Shown here one piece after another: positions 32,408 through 43,731 of a stretch of 64,000 nucleotides of DNA (positions are counted from its first letter, which is position 1; each line of letters begins with the position of its first letter). Under the pieces are notes generated by a model, which had not been told where the DNA came from, did not search any database, and was given only the letters and a program-made list of their open reading frames with translations. The translations under genes and the position numbers were made by a program. The stretch is taken from the NCBI GenBank assembly GCA_001557505.1, contig LSAX01000002.1, positions 1,488,001-1,552,000 on the forward strand. The letters are read 5' to 3'. This DNA is from Reticulascus tulasneorum (taxonomy: Eukaryota; Ascomycota; Sordariomycetes; Glomerellales; Reticulascaceae).

Positions 32408-33208
32408 ATGCAGACCAAGATCAACATCCTCGCCGTGTTCGCCAGCACGGCCGCTGCTGCTGCCGTAGGCAGTGTTGGGTTCTCTGTGCCTGGCCTTGAC
32501 CCGGCCGACCCTTCCAATCTGTTTGGCCGCAGCGAGGAGTCTTGCAAAGAAGCTGCAGAAGAATTTGTAGCCAAGATTCCCACAGTGGCGCCCGAGCTCG
32601 CCAGCCACTTGGCCACCGCAACGGATGCCAACAGGCCATGCACGGAAACCTACCCGGCATCGCTGTCCAGCGTCGTTTCCTCCTACACGAGTGCAATCTC
32701 AGTCTGGGCGACGACGATCTGGAATGACATCCAGTCCTACGAGGCGAAGTGCACGGAGTCATCCGGGAGCATCACGGCCTCCATCACGGCGCTTTGCCCT
32801 ACGCAGGCAACAATACTCTTCATCGACGGAAATTCCACTCGGACCCAACTCGTCACGTTCACACCAACCCTTTCCATCGGCGTGAGAACCTCCACTCGGA
32901 GTGAACTTGCAATCGCGACACCTCCGCTCCTCTCCGTGACTGCGAGCATCCCCATCGTTAACAGCAACTCCACGACAACTCAGCTCAGCAGCCGCCAAGC
33001 CACCCACTCCATCATCAGCACAAATTCCACAACAAGTCAGCTGGGCACTGCGACATCAGTGCCAAACACAGCAAACTCGACTCGGACCGAGCCCGCCACC
33101 TCCTTGAAGCCAACTTACCAACCGGTAAACGGCGCAGAGCGGCTGACAGGGTTGTTCGGTGCAGCGATGGCTGCTGCTGGGTTCCTCGCTGTGGCTGCGC
33201 TTCTGTAG
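32408..33208 (+). CDS. GPI-anchored Ser/Thr-rich secreted protein
   Basis: Intronless, 266 aa. Signal peptide (MQTKINILAVFASTAAAAAVG), then an amphipathic domain with a few cysteines (SCKEAAEEFVAK, RPCTETYP, AKCTESS, LCPTQA), then a Ser/Thr/Asn-rich stalk with several N-glycosylation sequons (GNST, NSNST, TNST), and a C-terminal hydrophobic tail (LTGLFGAAMAAAGFLAVAALL) fit for GPI attachment. The N-terminal part resembles small secreted proteins that lack a defined domain. It is likely a cell-surface or wall protein; function unknown. The upstream leader carries the 22-bp tandem repeat. It is not a close copy of the GPI protein at 23.5-24.3 kb. Confidence 0.82.
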   Translation: MQTKINILAVFASTAAAAAVGSVGFSVPGLDPADPSNLFGRSEESCKEAAEEFVAKIPTVAPELASHLATATDANRPCTETYPASLSSVVSSYTSAISVWATTIWNDIQSYEAKCTESSGSITASITALCPTQATILFIDGNSTRTQLVTFTPTLSIGVRTSTRSELAIATPPLLSVTASIPIVNSNSTTTQLSSRQATHSIISTNSTTSQLGTATSVPNTANSTRTEPATSLKPTYQPVNGAERLTGLFGAAMAAAGFLAVAALL

Positions 33209-34271
33209 GCGATTGAGGACATCTTCCCGCAGACTTGATCAAGGAATAATGAGCGAGCTGTCTTCGGTGATGGAAGCGATAGGAGGGGATCTTGGATACT
33301 GCTATTCTTCTCCGGCGTTCCTTCATCAACAGCGTTATTACACTTGCTACCTTATACCCAATCTGTTTCAATAAAGTCGTCCAAGAATGAGACTTGACTC
33401 TAAGAAGCATGTGCTGTGGGCCCTTTAGCCTTTCCACAATGAAAATTGTCCCTAGTTTCTCATGTGAGAGGATTAGTGGTGTGAACTATCAAGTCTATGC
33501 TGACTGACATTTCTGCTAGAATGAAATCTGCTGAGACCTGAAAGGGAAATTAACAACGACTGTTGGCTCTGCGTAGCGGCTTCGTCGCATCAGTATCTGA
33601 AAAGAGCAATGACTTCCCATCGAGCGAGTCAGATAGTTAAGAAAAGAGTGCCTAGGTAGCTTTCATTTGACAAAGATGTTCTTGCTCTGTTTCGGCTGCC
33701 GACCTGGACAAACCTCGGATAACAGACGCAGGGTTAATGACATTCAATGCTGTTAGACATGGAACAGGGAAACTTTGCATGGGCGATTCAAGATTGTGGT
33801 AGATTGTGTCTGCTATTTTGGACTGCTTCCTGGATGTCTTACGGCTGCTAAACGACAGACGACCGGAGTCCACCGAAACCTGTGGCCAAACTTCCCAAAG
33901 CGTTCACCGCGCATCGGCCACAACCACGCTACTGCACTGTTAGGCGTTGAACCTGCATATGACGTCCGGCTCCAATTGACCTCTCAGATCGCTTATCTCA
34001 AGCAGGTGGGAAGCTACCGAGGGCAAAGTCCCCGCAGCGCATCGGACGAACAGATCCAAATGCCGCCAGCTTCCTCTTCGAGCCATCCGTTGACGTCGTA
34101 GGATGCCATTGGAAGCTCCACCAGTGGCGGGGATGCGGCGAGCTTCTGGTCTGGGTCAACCGGTTTGCTGGAGCTCTAGAAGCATTATAAAGTAGCTGTC
34201 GCGGGATGCGGGATGTCTCGAAATGACTTTTCTTGTCCTTCTTGTCGTCGGCCTGCTTTACTAGTCTCATC
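33209..34271. other. Intergenic spacer
   Basis: This is the promoter region of the RNase T2 gene and the 3' flank of the GPI-protein gene. No gene is seen. Confidence 0.5.
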
Positions 34272-35560
34272 ATGTCCCGTTTAACTACGATTTTAACCGT
34301 CTCCAGCCTGTTGCGCGCTGTGGCCGCTGGGCTGTATGGGGAGAGTACCGACAACCACACATGCGCCTTAGGTAGGATAGATTCTGTGCTTTGCGCAACC
34401 TCAATTGGCTCATTTCGTGTATCCAGTTACTCCATTACTATCCTGTTCAGATGGGGCACAGCCAGAACTTGTTGATAGTTGCTGTGTGGAAACCTTTGGT
34501 GGCCTTGTTGTATGTTTGCGAATCTTTTTTTCGATATACTTTGATCCGGTCGCTGAATTAGGACATAGCTAGCCACACAGTATTGGGACACCTACACTGG
34601 TCTCGAAGCTGAAGGACAGGTGCTTCCGAAAGATTCTTGGACGATACATGGTCTATGGCCAGGTAAGATACCAGAGTTCCATCAAGCTGCAGCCTAAAGT
34701 AGCTAACGTGGTCGATTTTAGATTTTTGCAACGGTAATACAACCACCCATGGCTGCGACTCGCGATTCTAACGAATTCACAGGATCATACACGCAGTATT
34801 GTGATCTGAGGTATGTTTCCTTCCAATGATGTGTCGCGAAGACTACTCATGCGCAATATAGTCGCCAGTATGACCCCGTTGCCTCGCCAAACACAACAAC
34901 GGGCAAGCCAGACGGCACACCAGTGCCCGACTGGACAGGACCATCGATTAGCACATTTATCGAGCCCTTTGGCAAGTGGGATCTGCTGGCATACATGAAC
35001 AAGTGAGTGAATCGCCGATGAGGACTTCGCACGAGACTTACAGCAGCAGGTTCTGGATCTCCCAAAACGCCCCGAACGGCGACCTCTGGGGCCATGAGTT
35101 CTCGAAGCACGCAACCTGCTTCAGCACCTTCGACACCGAGTGCTACGGTCCGCAGTACGTTGAACACGAGGAAGTGATCGACTACTTTGAGACGACCATC
35201 CACTACTACATGATCACGCCAACTTGGGGCTGGCTGTCTGCCAAGGATATCCGGCCTTCCAACACAACATCTTACTCGCTGTCTGACATCCAGTCCGCCT
35301 TGAACTCAGGCTTTGGTGCCCTGCCCTACATTGGATGCTCTGGACCCAGATACAACACGACGGAGGCGGGCCAGGGTTCGCTGGATAATGGGTTCACCCA
35401 ACTAACTGAGACTTGGTACTATTTCCACGTATTTGGCAAGCCTCAACGCGGTCAGGGGATCCCCGTCAATGCTGACATCAACGGCGGGAGAGTAACGAAC
35501 TGCGCCAATACCACTGGGGCTGTCTGGTACTACGAGCGCGCCGAGGGATCTGAAGTATAG
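34272..35560 (+). CDS. Secreted RNase T2 family ribonuclease, seven exons
   Basis: Endoribonuclease of the T2 family; these cleave single-stranded RNA to 2',3'-cyclic phosphates and are secreted or vacuolar. Exons: 34272..34371, 34427..34509, 34569..34662, 34722..34733, 34783..34810, 34862..35002 and 35050..35560 (322 aa). Signal peptide MSRLTTILTVSSLLRAVAAG. The family CAS I motif SWTIHGLWPD and CAS II motif WGHEFSKHATC carry the catalytic His residues, and cysteines are at usual places (TCA, SCS, SCC, FCNG). All splices keep the frame (total 969 nt). Exon 4 is only 12 nt and encodes the end of the WPDFCNG loop; exon 5 is 28 nt. C-terminal YYFHVFGKPQRGQ is typical of fungal T2. The gene is convergent with Sec62. 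Confidence 0.9.
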
Positions 35561-35896
35561 CTTCTTAGCTCTTTAAGTTCAGCGGAAGGCTGCAACATGT
35601 CATGAAATTCAATGAACAACGTCATTACAATGTCCTCAACAAAGTGCCTGAAAGCGATATGAATGGCTTAACTAGTTTATGCCGATGTGACGCAACGGAG
35701 GTCCTTCATAGTGCTGAGTACTTCTCAGATGGGCCAGAAGCTGCCGATAAACTCGCCATTGGGCAATATAATTTCCATTTTGACCTCCTTTCTCCTTTGA
35801 TCTACGCCACGACATGCTGGTGCGTACAAGTACAACTGAATTCCCAACGCCTTTTTTCGTCATTTCAACTTCGCGCCTATAGCCGACCGATGTGTC
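35561..35896. other. Convergent 3' spacer between RNase T2 and Sec62
   Basis: This 336-bp spacer lies between the RNase T2 stop and the Sec62 stop. No gene is seen; AT-rich 3' UTR sequence is expected. Confidence 0.55.
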
Positions 35897-37136
35897 CTAT
35901 TCGTCATCAGCCAGCTCTTCAACCCGCGGAGCTACGTAGCTGCGCTGCCGCGGCTGGACATTCATTTGCGTCGCTGATGATGTGGTGGTCGCCGAGGGTG
36001 GAGCTGGCAGGCCGGTCGAAGCAGCGAAAGTGCTCTGCGCGGTTCCAGAGCCGGACGCCTTGGACTTCTTCTTCTTGGGCTTAGTAGTCTAAAAGGAAGT
36101 CAGTGGCTTGATCTGGTCGGTGGTTTGAATAAAGCTTACCTCATGCCAAGCCCAGAACGGCTTGAAGCTGTCCAAAAAGGAGACATCCTCCCAGAGGTTG
36201 GGGAAGAGCCATAACCCGGGTGATGCGACGAAGTATGTGACGCAGAAGAGAATTACCCGGAAGATTGCCATGAGGAAGAAGAGACCGAGAAGCATCAGGA
36301 AACCCCACGAGAGGTAATAGACACCCTGACGCAACTTTAAGGGCCAGAGAGGGTACAGAACGACGATGAAGATGAGGACAAGGGCGAGAGCAGCATAGAG
36401 CTGGCGCTTGATCTGGCTGCCCTCCCAGAACCATGCATAGTACATGTCCTCTTTCGCCTCCTGTTGCGGTTCGATTCGGACAGTCCACAGACCCTTCACC
36501 CGCTTTGTCTTCTTCGGTGCATGATCATGGCCCTCGTGAGGGTCGGTCTTTGTGACTCGAAGGGCCAACATCGACATTGGAAGGAGCTTGAATGTGTTCT
36601 CGAGGGATGCGCGGTCGGTGATTTCGGGGAGAAGTGGGTTCTTCTTGCGAGCCTTCTCATAGGCGGGGGATTGAAGGGCGCGGAGTGCACGCTTGACTAC
36701 ACAGCTATTAGCTACCGGCCATCTGACGAAACGGGCGTCGCATACCTCTGAACATGTCCTTGCGCTCTCCGTTCAAGATGCAGGTCCTGGGCTTCAAATC
36801 CTGGCTGCGCAAGAACTTGGCAACCGCCAAAGCCTTGGGGTTTGGAGGACCAGGAGTAATGGGCTGGGGTTGCCCCGGACCAGGACCGCCAGGTCCATGC
36901 TGATGCTGATGCTGCTGCTGCTGACCCTGTTGTTGGGCAGCTTGCATTCTGGCCTGAGCCTGCTCTTGCGCTTGTCTCTTGAGCTGCTCGATGAACTGGG
37001 GAACCGTCATCCCGGCCTTCTGTGCATCAATCGCCAGCTGTCTTTGCATGGCCTGGATCTGTTCTGGCGAAGGCATTTGTCCGGGCTGTGGCATCTGCAT
37101 AGGCCCTGGCCCGGGCATTTGTGTTGGCATCGACAT
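35897..37136 (-). CDS. sec62: Sec62, ER post-translational translocon subunit
   Basis: Sec62 belongs to the Sec62/63 complex that drives post-translational import of proteins into the ER. Three exons, 37136..36746, 36696..36140 and 36088..35897 (379 aa). The N-terminus is a Met/Pro/Gln-rich region (MPGPGPMQMPQPG) and a Gln/His-rich low-complexity tract (QQQQHQHQHGPGG); the conserved cytosolic domain follows (NPKALAVAKFLRSQDLKPRTCILNGERKDMFR, then VKRALRALQSPAYEKARKKNPLLPEITDRA). Two TM segments lie at about residues 228-250 and 255-287. The C-terminal tail is Lys-rich (TTKPKKKKSKAS). Introns are short (49 and 51 nt). It is convergent with RNase T2. Confidence 0.92.
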
Positions 37137-38690
37137 TGTGAGATGTATTGAAAATCAATCCGGTGATTATTGGTTGACGATGTAGATTTCCACTCTACAA
37201 ACGTTTGGAGGAAGGGGCGGAATTAGGTGAGATTTGTTGGAGGTTAGAAGTGTGCCATTGATCCTAGACTTGGACGACACGGACAAATATGGCATTTCAA
37301 GGGTCGCAATGTACATAAGCCAGGTGTTCACTTCCAAAATTTAGAGATCCATCGGCAGTTTCTTTCTCCGCCTGCCGTCAATCCGATGAGCAGGCAGGGA
37401 AGGTACCTCCCCGTCTCCACATGATTGTAGGTACGTACCTGGACCATCCGTATCACATGTCGAATCACGTGCAGATTCACATGCTAGCTATCCCAGCCTA
37501 AAGTTCGATAAAAGAAGGTGTCGCCCCTTTTCCAGTCACTCACACGACTGTGGCGCTGTGGCCGAGACATTCTCAGCACTAATCATTAAACTGGTACCCA
37601 ACACGAGCGCTGCATCCGAATTTCTTCAACAAAGCCGCCTCGCCCGCAATAATAATATGACGAAGAGATCCGCCACTACTCTTCTCAGCAATTGATCCTC
37701 CACCTGTCATCGCAGATGACATCGGTTGCCTCTGTCACTCCCCGCTCCTATTGCGACGCACTATGGAGAGGGGAGCACACACCGCTATCGAATGATTTCC
37801 GTGGAGAATATTATTAGAAAACGAGGGGCAAACACAGGAGCAGTCGCCCTTTTCGTGATACCCTACCACCATCATTACGTGACGGGACATGGCATCCCAA
37901 CGAGCTCCATGGGCTCCCGCTCCATGCCGCGGTGCCTTGCATGTTCGTTTTGACTTGCGGATCCCGTCCGCTCACGTTCGAACATGTCACCAAACAGCTG
38001 GGATGGAAGGATCGCGTGCTGGGAAACTCGCCGGCCTGCAGGATTGGCTGATGGAGCTTCGCCGGGCGAAAACATGCCGTTTCGAAATCCCTTCCCAGGT
38101 TTGTTAACAATTTGCGAGTGAATAGGGATGGCCGCTTGCGACGGCAGGCATCCAATCCAGAGCGAGCACGAGACCCCCCTCTCGGTGACCTGTGGCAATG
38201 AACTGCTGGCGTCGAGTAACCGGACCAAGGAATTCTAAGACATCGACTCGCTGTACAAGAACGTTCATCTTACACGACTGGTGGGTCCTGCAATCTGGTG
38301 GTGTAGCGCCAGCCATCCGAATCCGACTCACCCCCAGCATGCTAAGCGCCGACTGGCCGGACCAGATGCCACCCCGACCTATCAAATCCGGCATCCTGCA
38401 CCCTCGCGGTCAACTGCTAGGGCCGGCCATCCCCCTCTTCCTCAGCTGGGCCTATTAAGCTGTCGAGGTAAGGTAGAGATTGGGAACAAAAATGGAATAG
38501 AATGCTAGCTAGCAGCCTTCAAGTGGGCTCTCTTATTTCATTTTATCTATCAATAATTCATTCGTCCGATCATTTGATCCTTTTTTCTCTCTCTCTGCCT
38601 TCTTCTTCTGTGCAAACCGCTGGTCGTCTTTCGTTTGTCTGTTGATGTTCAAACCAGCTCCGGTATGAGGAGGACACTTCTAAAGCAGTT
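37137..38690. other. Intergenic spacer with CT-rich tract
   Basis: This 1.55 kb holds a CT-rich block (TTTTTTCTCTCTCTCTGCC) at 38580-38599 ahead of the next gene and GGTACGTACC-type motifs near 37430. No gene is seen. Confidence 0.5.
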
Positions 38691-40229
38691 ATGAAGGTTT
38701 TGAGTGACATGCTTGCTGAAGCCTATGCGACTTGGCTCTCTTCGGTTTCTCATTGCTGCGCTCCGTTGTCTTCATGCCTCGCAGAGAAGCCGCCGCCTAG
38801 TAAGTCTTCAGCATTTCGTGTGTCGCCAACCAACGACACTTACACAGCGCAAGTACTGATCCTCGAAGGTGTCCCGGAGAAGGAATATGGTCTCGTCCTG
38901 CGCGATCAGCCTAGAGCTGTACCCGCGCCGTTTGCCGGTGAATCGGAGGAGCCATTTCGGCCAAGGACGAGGGCATCAGAGAAGGAAATCGTACCGCGGA
39001 AGAGTTTCGCATCTACCAGGACGACTAGCTTCTCTGTGAGAAAGCGATTCCGATCAAATGCATCAACGCGCCGGCCGCAGATATCCGCACCCACGAACTT
39101 CCAACACCTTCATTCCGAGTCGTTTCATTTCCCTCAATATACCCACCTCCAAACCGTTCCTCGACCACGACCTGCTTCTTTTAGACCGCTCGAACTGAGT
39201 ATTTACGTGCTGGACAGAGAACTGTCCCCACTCTTGCCCGACTTCGACCTTATCACTCCGCCCCCGCCTGCAAAGCTTCACGAGAACCGCACCGACGATG
39301 CGTTCACCCTCGCGCACGAGCGAAGCTACTCGTCTATGTCATTCCACCTACCTCGAAGACATACGGAGTCGCCATCAACCTCGCATGAACCTTCGCCGCC
39401 AAGGATACCACCAAAAGCGAGAGCCCGTGCTTACACGTCGCCTAGTGTTGAGCAGATGAAGGAACGTATTGCCAGCGCCATGATAGAGGTGGAGAAGCTT
39501 CAAAGGGAAATCAATTCGGTCATCGAGCGACAAAGTATCTATGTCAGCAGCCGACCAACGACAGCTCAGTCCATGGTTCCCACCATCACTGGTAGGTTCA
39601 TCCGGAGGATTGGGGATCTTACGTGTGCTAATCAAATGACAGGATTGGACATGGACCCCATGCCATCGATGCCAGCCCTGCCGCCTTCTGCCCCGTCGTT
39701 CGCGCAGCGACTCAGCCCCGGCAATGATCGTCCTAATACAGCACCCGCAAGACCGCCATTCCATATTCCTTACCGAGCGAAATCGTTCACCGAGGCGTCA
39801 TCGGCTTTCATCACTCCTCCACCAAGCCGCGGCCGGGACGAACACCCGCCTCCTCCTCCGCTGCCGCTTGTTCTTCGACCACCCCTGAGAAAGAAGAAAT
39901 CTTTCTCGAGAGTATCAACCTGGCTATTCCCGGGTCCTGAACATCAGCGGGATATGAGCTTGGACTCTATCACGAACCTACCACGGCCAGTAAAGGGCCG
40001 AGAAGGCTTTTACCAATGCATTGGAGGCCCAGGAGAAAACTCTGAGAGGATGAGCTTCGACACGGTCTCCACCGCGTCGACCTGGGAGACGGAAGACGGG
40101 GACCGCACGGTCCCGACGACATGGTCGCCCGGCAGCAGTCCGGCGACAAAGCAGGCAGAGACGCCTCTGGAGCGAGTCGCCACATTCGGCGCCGGCCCTA
40201 GACGGGAAAGCGTTGGTGTAGCGTTCTGA
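38691..40229 (+). CDS. Hypothetical Pro/Ser-rich protein with coiled coil
   Basis: The open frame runs the whole length (512 codons), but two internal stretches are best read as introns: 38800..38847 (48 nt, GTAAGT...ACACAG) and 39592..39642 (51 nt, GTAGGT...GACAG with GTGCTAAT as a branch site). Both are multiples of three and contain no stop, so spliced protein is about 479 aa. It is rich in Pro, Ser and Arg with several SP/PPxP sites and a predicted coiled coil (MKERIASAMIEVEKLQREINSVIERQ, about residues 260-285). No enzymatic motif is seen. It could be a scaffold or cytoskeletal regulator; function unknown. The start is the first in-frame ATG and is not certain. Confidence 0.6.
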   Translation: MKVLSDMLAEAYATWLSSVSHCCAPLSSCLAEKPPPSKSSAFRVSPTNDTYTAQVLILEGVPEKEYGLVLRDQPRAVPAPFAGESEEPFRPRTRASEKEIVPRKSFASTRTTSFSVRKRFRSNASTRRPQISAPTNFQHLHSESFHFPQYTHLQTVPRPRPASFRPLELSIYVLDRELSPLLPDFDLITPPPPAKLHENRTDDAFTLAHERSYSSMSFHLPRRHTESPSTSHEPSPPRIPPKARARAYTSPSVEQMKERIASAMIEVEKLQREINSVIERQSIYVSSRPTTAQSMVPTITGRFIRRIGDLTCANQMTGLDMDPMPSMPALPPSAPSFAQRLSPGNDRPNTAPARPPFHIPYRAKSFTEASSAFITPPPSRGRDEHPPPPPLPLVLRPPLRKKKSFSRVSTWLFPGPEHQRDMSLDSITNLPRPVKGREGFYQCIGGPGENSERMSFDTVSTASTWETEDGDRTVPTTWSPGSSPATKQAETPLERVATFGAGPRRESVGVAF

Positions 40230-41021
40230 TTGATTTGTTGTGTATAGTCATTGTATGATACCACACTCTGGAGACACCAGAGCTGTATATATTTATGCAT
40301 TTGGGATAGATATCATCCTCTGATCTAATCATTGTATGAGATAGAGAGAGCGGCTACGTTAATGATTCCCTGTGTCCGGAGCCATTAGGCCTGATGGCGT
40401 GTGAAATGGATGAACTTGTCCCTGACTCGATCGTGAAAATGCCTGTTGGCTAAATTGCATTATGGATGTTGTATTCACTTTCACAACCACTTTCGTTTCT
40501 ACCGAAATCTACTCGAGACCTCGACGCAGACAAGTAGCTGTACCTAGCGATACTCTCAACATTGTAGGCGGACCGACTGGAGAGTATCTTTGCAAATGAT
40601 AAATTGCTGTCAAACTTTGACGTTCATTAAGGAATATGGTTGTTCATTGGACCATGCTGACAGTGTCGCACAGCTTTATTCCCACTAGTTTGTGCCTAAG
40701 GCATCAGCATTAGCACTACTCACGGGTAGCGTCCCAACTTCATTGTTGGCTAAGGCACCTGTATCGGGAACAACTCCAGATAATAAATATTGAACTCACA
40801 CAAACGCAGGGCACGAGAGGGATAAACATCTTCGTCTGAGGATCGCTCTATTTCCCGTGTTTCCCATGATCTTGTCTTTGAATTACATTCACTTCTGAAA
40901 CGAACTGAGGAGAAAGGATGTCATTACGATCGAGGGTGGCTTTAGTTGATGCTCTTTCATGATCCGAGACCAGTTGCGCCTACTTGAGATCCCGGCTGCC
41001 ATTTAACTACACGTTGCCGCA
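40230..41021. other. Intergenic spacer, AT-rich
   Basis: Spacer between the coiled-coil protein and the phytase gene; no gene is seen. The promoter region before 41022 contains AATAAATATTG near 40781. Confidence 0.5.
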
Positions 41022-42592
41022 ATGGGTCTCTCGGATATCGCATACTCTCTAAGGAGTATGCTACCCGGAGGCAATTATAGGTACAGCGCAATTCCGGAAC
41101 CCGTTTCTCGCCGCAATGTCGAGAGCAGGAAGTCAATTTGGTCCGGCCAGAACCGTCGGCTCCTTAAGCTCACGATGGGCGGCATGCTGTTCTTCATCAT
41201 TGGCACTCTTCTCATCTCGTTCGGGTAAGTCTTCGTGCCCCTACCGTTCTCGACTTTGTATTTGACAAGTCATGCAGGCGAGTGACAAGGTGCGAGAGCC
41301 TGGGAACCTGCTCCCAATCCTTCTCTCATCTCTGGGGACAGTATTCGCCGTTCTTTCCAGTCCCATCGGAGCTCAGCCCAGCCGGGCCACCTGGATGCGA
41401 GGTAACCTTTGCTCAGGTGCTTTCCCGACACGGATCTCGAGATCCAACCTTGGGAAAGTCGATCATGTATGGTGCCCTCGTTGAACGCATTCGCAGTTCG
41501 GTGACCAAGTACGGCAAAGGCTACGAGTTCATCAAGGAGTATCAGTATAATCTTGGGCATGATCACCTAACGCTTTTTGGCCAGAACGAGATGGCCCACT
41601 CAGGAGCAGCATTCTATAAGCGCTACCGACCGCTTGCCAATGTATCGGCGCCGTTCGTTAGAGCTTCTGGGCAAGCGCGGGTTATCAACTCTGCATTGAA
41701 CTGGACACAAGGCTTCTACGGTGCCAGACTTGCAGATGGTCAAGATGATTCGGACGAAGGCTACTCAGGGAGAATAGTGATTCTCCCAGAGGGTGATGAC
41801 TTCAACAATACTCTTGATCATCGCCGTTGCACGGCGTTCGAAGAAGGTGCATTTGCCCACAGAGGCGATGTTGCGCAAGCGCCGTGGCGCGATATCTTCA
41901 CCGTGCCAATAACATCGAGGTTGAACGAGAAACTGCCAGGTGCGAATCTCACCCCGGAGGAGACCATCATGTTTATGGATCTCTGCCCGTTCAATACTGT
42001 TGCCGACCCAAAGGGCACTGCCTCACCGTTCTGCCATCTATTCACCCTGAATGAATGGAAGAGCTACGACTACTATCAGTCGATAGGGAAATACTACGGC
42101 TTCAACCAGGGAAACCCAATGGGTCCGACGCAAGGAGTTGGCTTTGTCAATGAACTCATTGCTCGGCTGACCGGGCAGCCGGTGGTGGACCATACGACCA
42201 CCAACTCTACCATGGACAGCTCACCAGCGACATTCCCGCTGGACAAAGTCCTGTACGCCGATTTTAGTCACGACAACGACATGATGACGGTGTATGGAGC
42301 ACTAGGCCTCTACAACAAGACGACGCCGCTCTCCAAAACCATCAGGGAATCGCCGAAAGACGCGAACGGGTTCTCCGCGAGCTGGACAGTCCCATTCGCA
42401 GCGAGAATGTACGTGGAGAAGATGAGGTGCGGACACTCCGATGAAGAATTGGTTCGGATTCTGGTCAACGATAGAGTTGTGCCGCTGGTTAACTGCGGCG
42501 CTGACCGGCTCGGGCGATGCGCGCTGAGCGCATTTGTGGAGAGCTTGAGCTTTGCGAGGAGTGGAGGGTTATGGGACCAGTGTTTCGTATGA
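41022..42592 (+). CDS. Membrane-anchored histidine acid phosphatase (phytase-like)
   Basis: Histidine acid phosphatase, branch of 3-phytases/acid phosphatases that hydrolyse phosphomonoesters such as phytate. Two exons, 41022..41224 and 41278..42592 (505 aa), intron 53 nt (GTAAGT...ATGCAG) splitting a Gly codon. The first exon ends in a signal-anchor-like segment (LTMGGMLFFIIGTLLISFG, ~ residues 50-68), so unlike secreted Aspergillus phytases it looks type II membrane-anchored. Catalytic RHGSRDP (residues 118-124, first motif RHGxRxP) and the proton-donor motif SHDND (about residue 400) are intact. Cysteines are distributed as in the phytase family (CESLGTCSQ, PPGCEV, DLCPF, MRCGHS, VNCGADRLGRC). 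Several N-glycosylation sequons are present. Exact substrate and whether the anchor is cleaved are unknown. Confidence 0.9.
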
Positions 42593-43731
42593 TACCCTAG
42601 AACAGTGCGCCCGGTTAGATCAACATGGAAACTCGTAAAAAAGAAAAGAAAGAAGAAAAAAAAAATGCTCTGCGACGTAGATGCGTTGAAGATGGCTGAA
42701 CTAGATGCCTAAATGCATGTCTCAGCAAAGGCATAGCCATCTCGACGCATGTGAAAGGGATCGTCGACTCCGCGGGCCAGGTCATCCCATGTCAGGGTTC
42801 CTTCTGCGTGCGGTCAGGACAGAGGGAATCCTTTGGGAAAACGTTGCAAGGACTTGACACCATTCACCGCACGCGGAAAGAGTCTATTCATAGGTACATA
42901 CCAAAGCAAGACACCTTGCAGTGGCGTTTGAGGCTTAGAAGGGATGTTGCTGTCCCAGAACCAGGCTGCCGTTACATAACGAGATGGTCAGGCCAGTGCC
43001 AGCCCAGCCCAGGCCACAGCGTATCTGCTGCTACTGAGGTGGTAGCGTCAGCTCGCACCCTTAATTACTGGCGGCATATTCTCTCACTTCACCCGATGTC
43101 CCGCATCCGGCCAATCAGCACCAACTCGGGCACCTTGGGGGATCTCATCAATCAGCACAGCCTGTGGAGCCCCAAGCCCGGGGGGGGTCTGCCTGGCAAT
43201 TTTGGCGAGATCGCATTGGCCCAGGAAATGCGAGCTGACGGAGCTTTCTACTAAACAAGGTACGGCATGGCTATGTACTTATGGAGCAAATGGTACGAAT
43301 AGCTGCGGAGGTGGTGGACTACCTAGTTTAATAGGTAAGCAGGAAGTTTGTAAGGCAAGGTAAGGTACCTAATTATGTACCCTGGCCCCCCCCCCCAGGT
43401 AAGGGTAGGTAGGTAAGCACGGATTACAGAGACCTACGTAGCGATGTGCTGTATTTGGAAGCTGCCCGCATCCACATCATCACGTCCCATCCCAGTCCAA
43501 TCCGGATTGAATCCAATCCAGTCCAATCCCATCCCACTTCCCCCAATACACCTATCATCCAGCTACCGGGGGGGACTGAGGCAGCAAAACAATTGCCAGC
43601 TTTCTCTTCCTGTCAGCATCAGTGTCAGCATCGAACTTTCTCCAATGCCCTTCGCATCTGCACACCAGACAATCACGAGATCTACACCTCTGCCCGAGCT
43701 GCCGTCTGCCTGAGACAATAATTGAGGAAGG
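42593..43731. other. Intergenic spacer with repeats
   Basis: This spacer holds GGTACCTAATTA near 43363 and a C-run at 43386-43396. A CCAATCC/CCCATCC-rich block (43486-43536) lies in the leader of the next gene. The 42751-43254 frame starts from GTG and has no domain. Confidence 0.55.

Noticed and set aside
42751..43254. 167-codon plus-strand frame between phytase and the small membrane protein
   Set aside because: It starts with GTG, has no domain or signal, and lies in a spacer with repeats; chance frame in a GC-moderate region.
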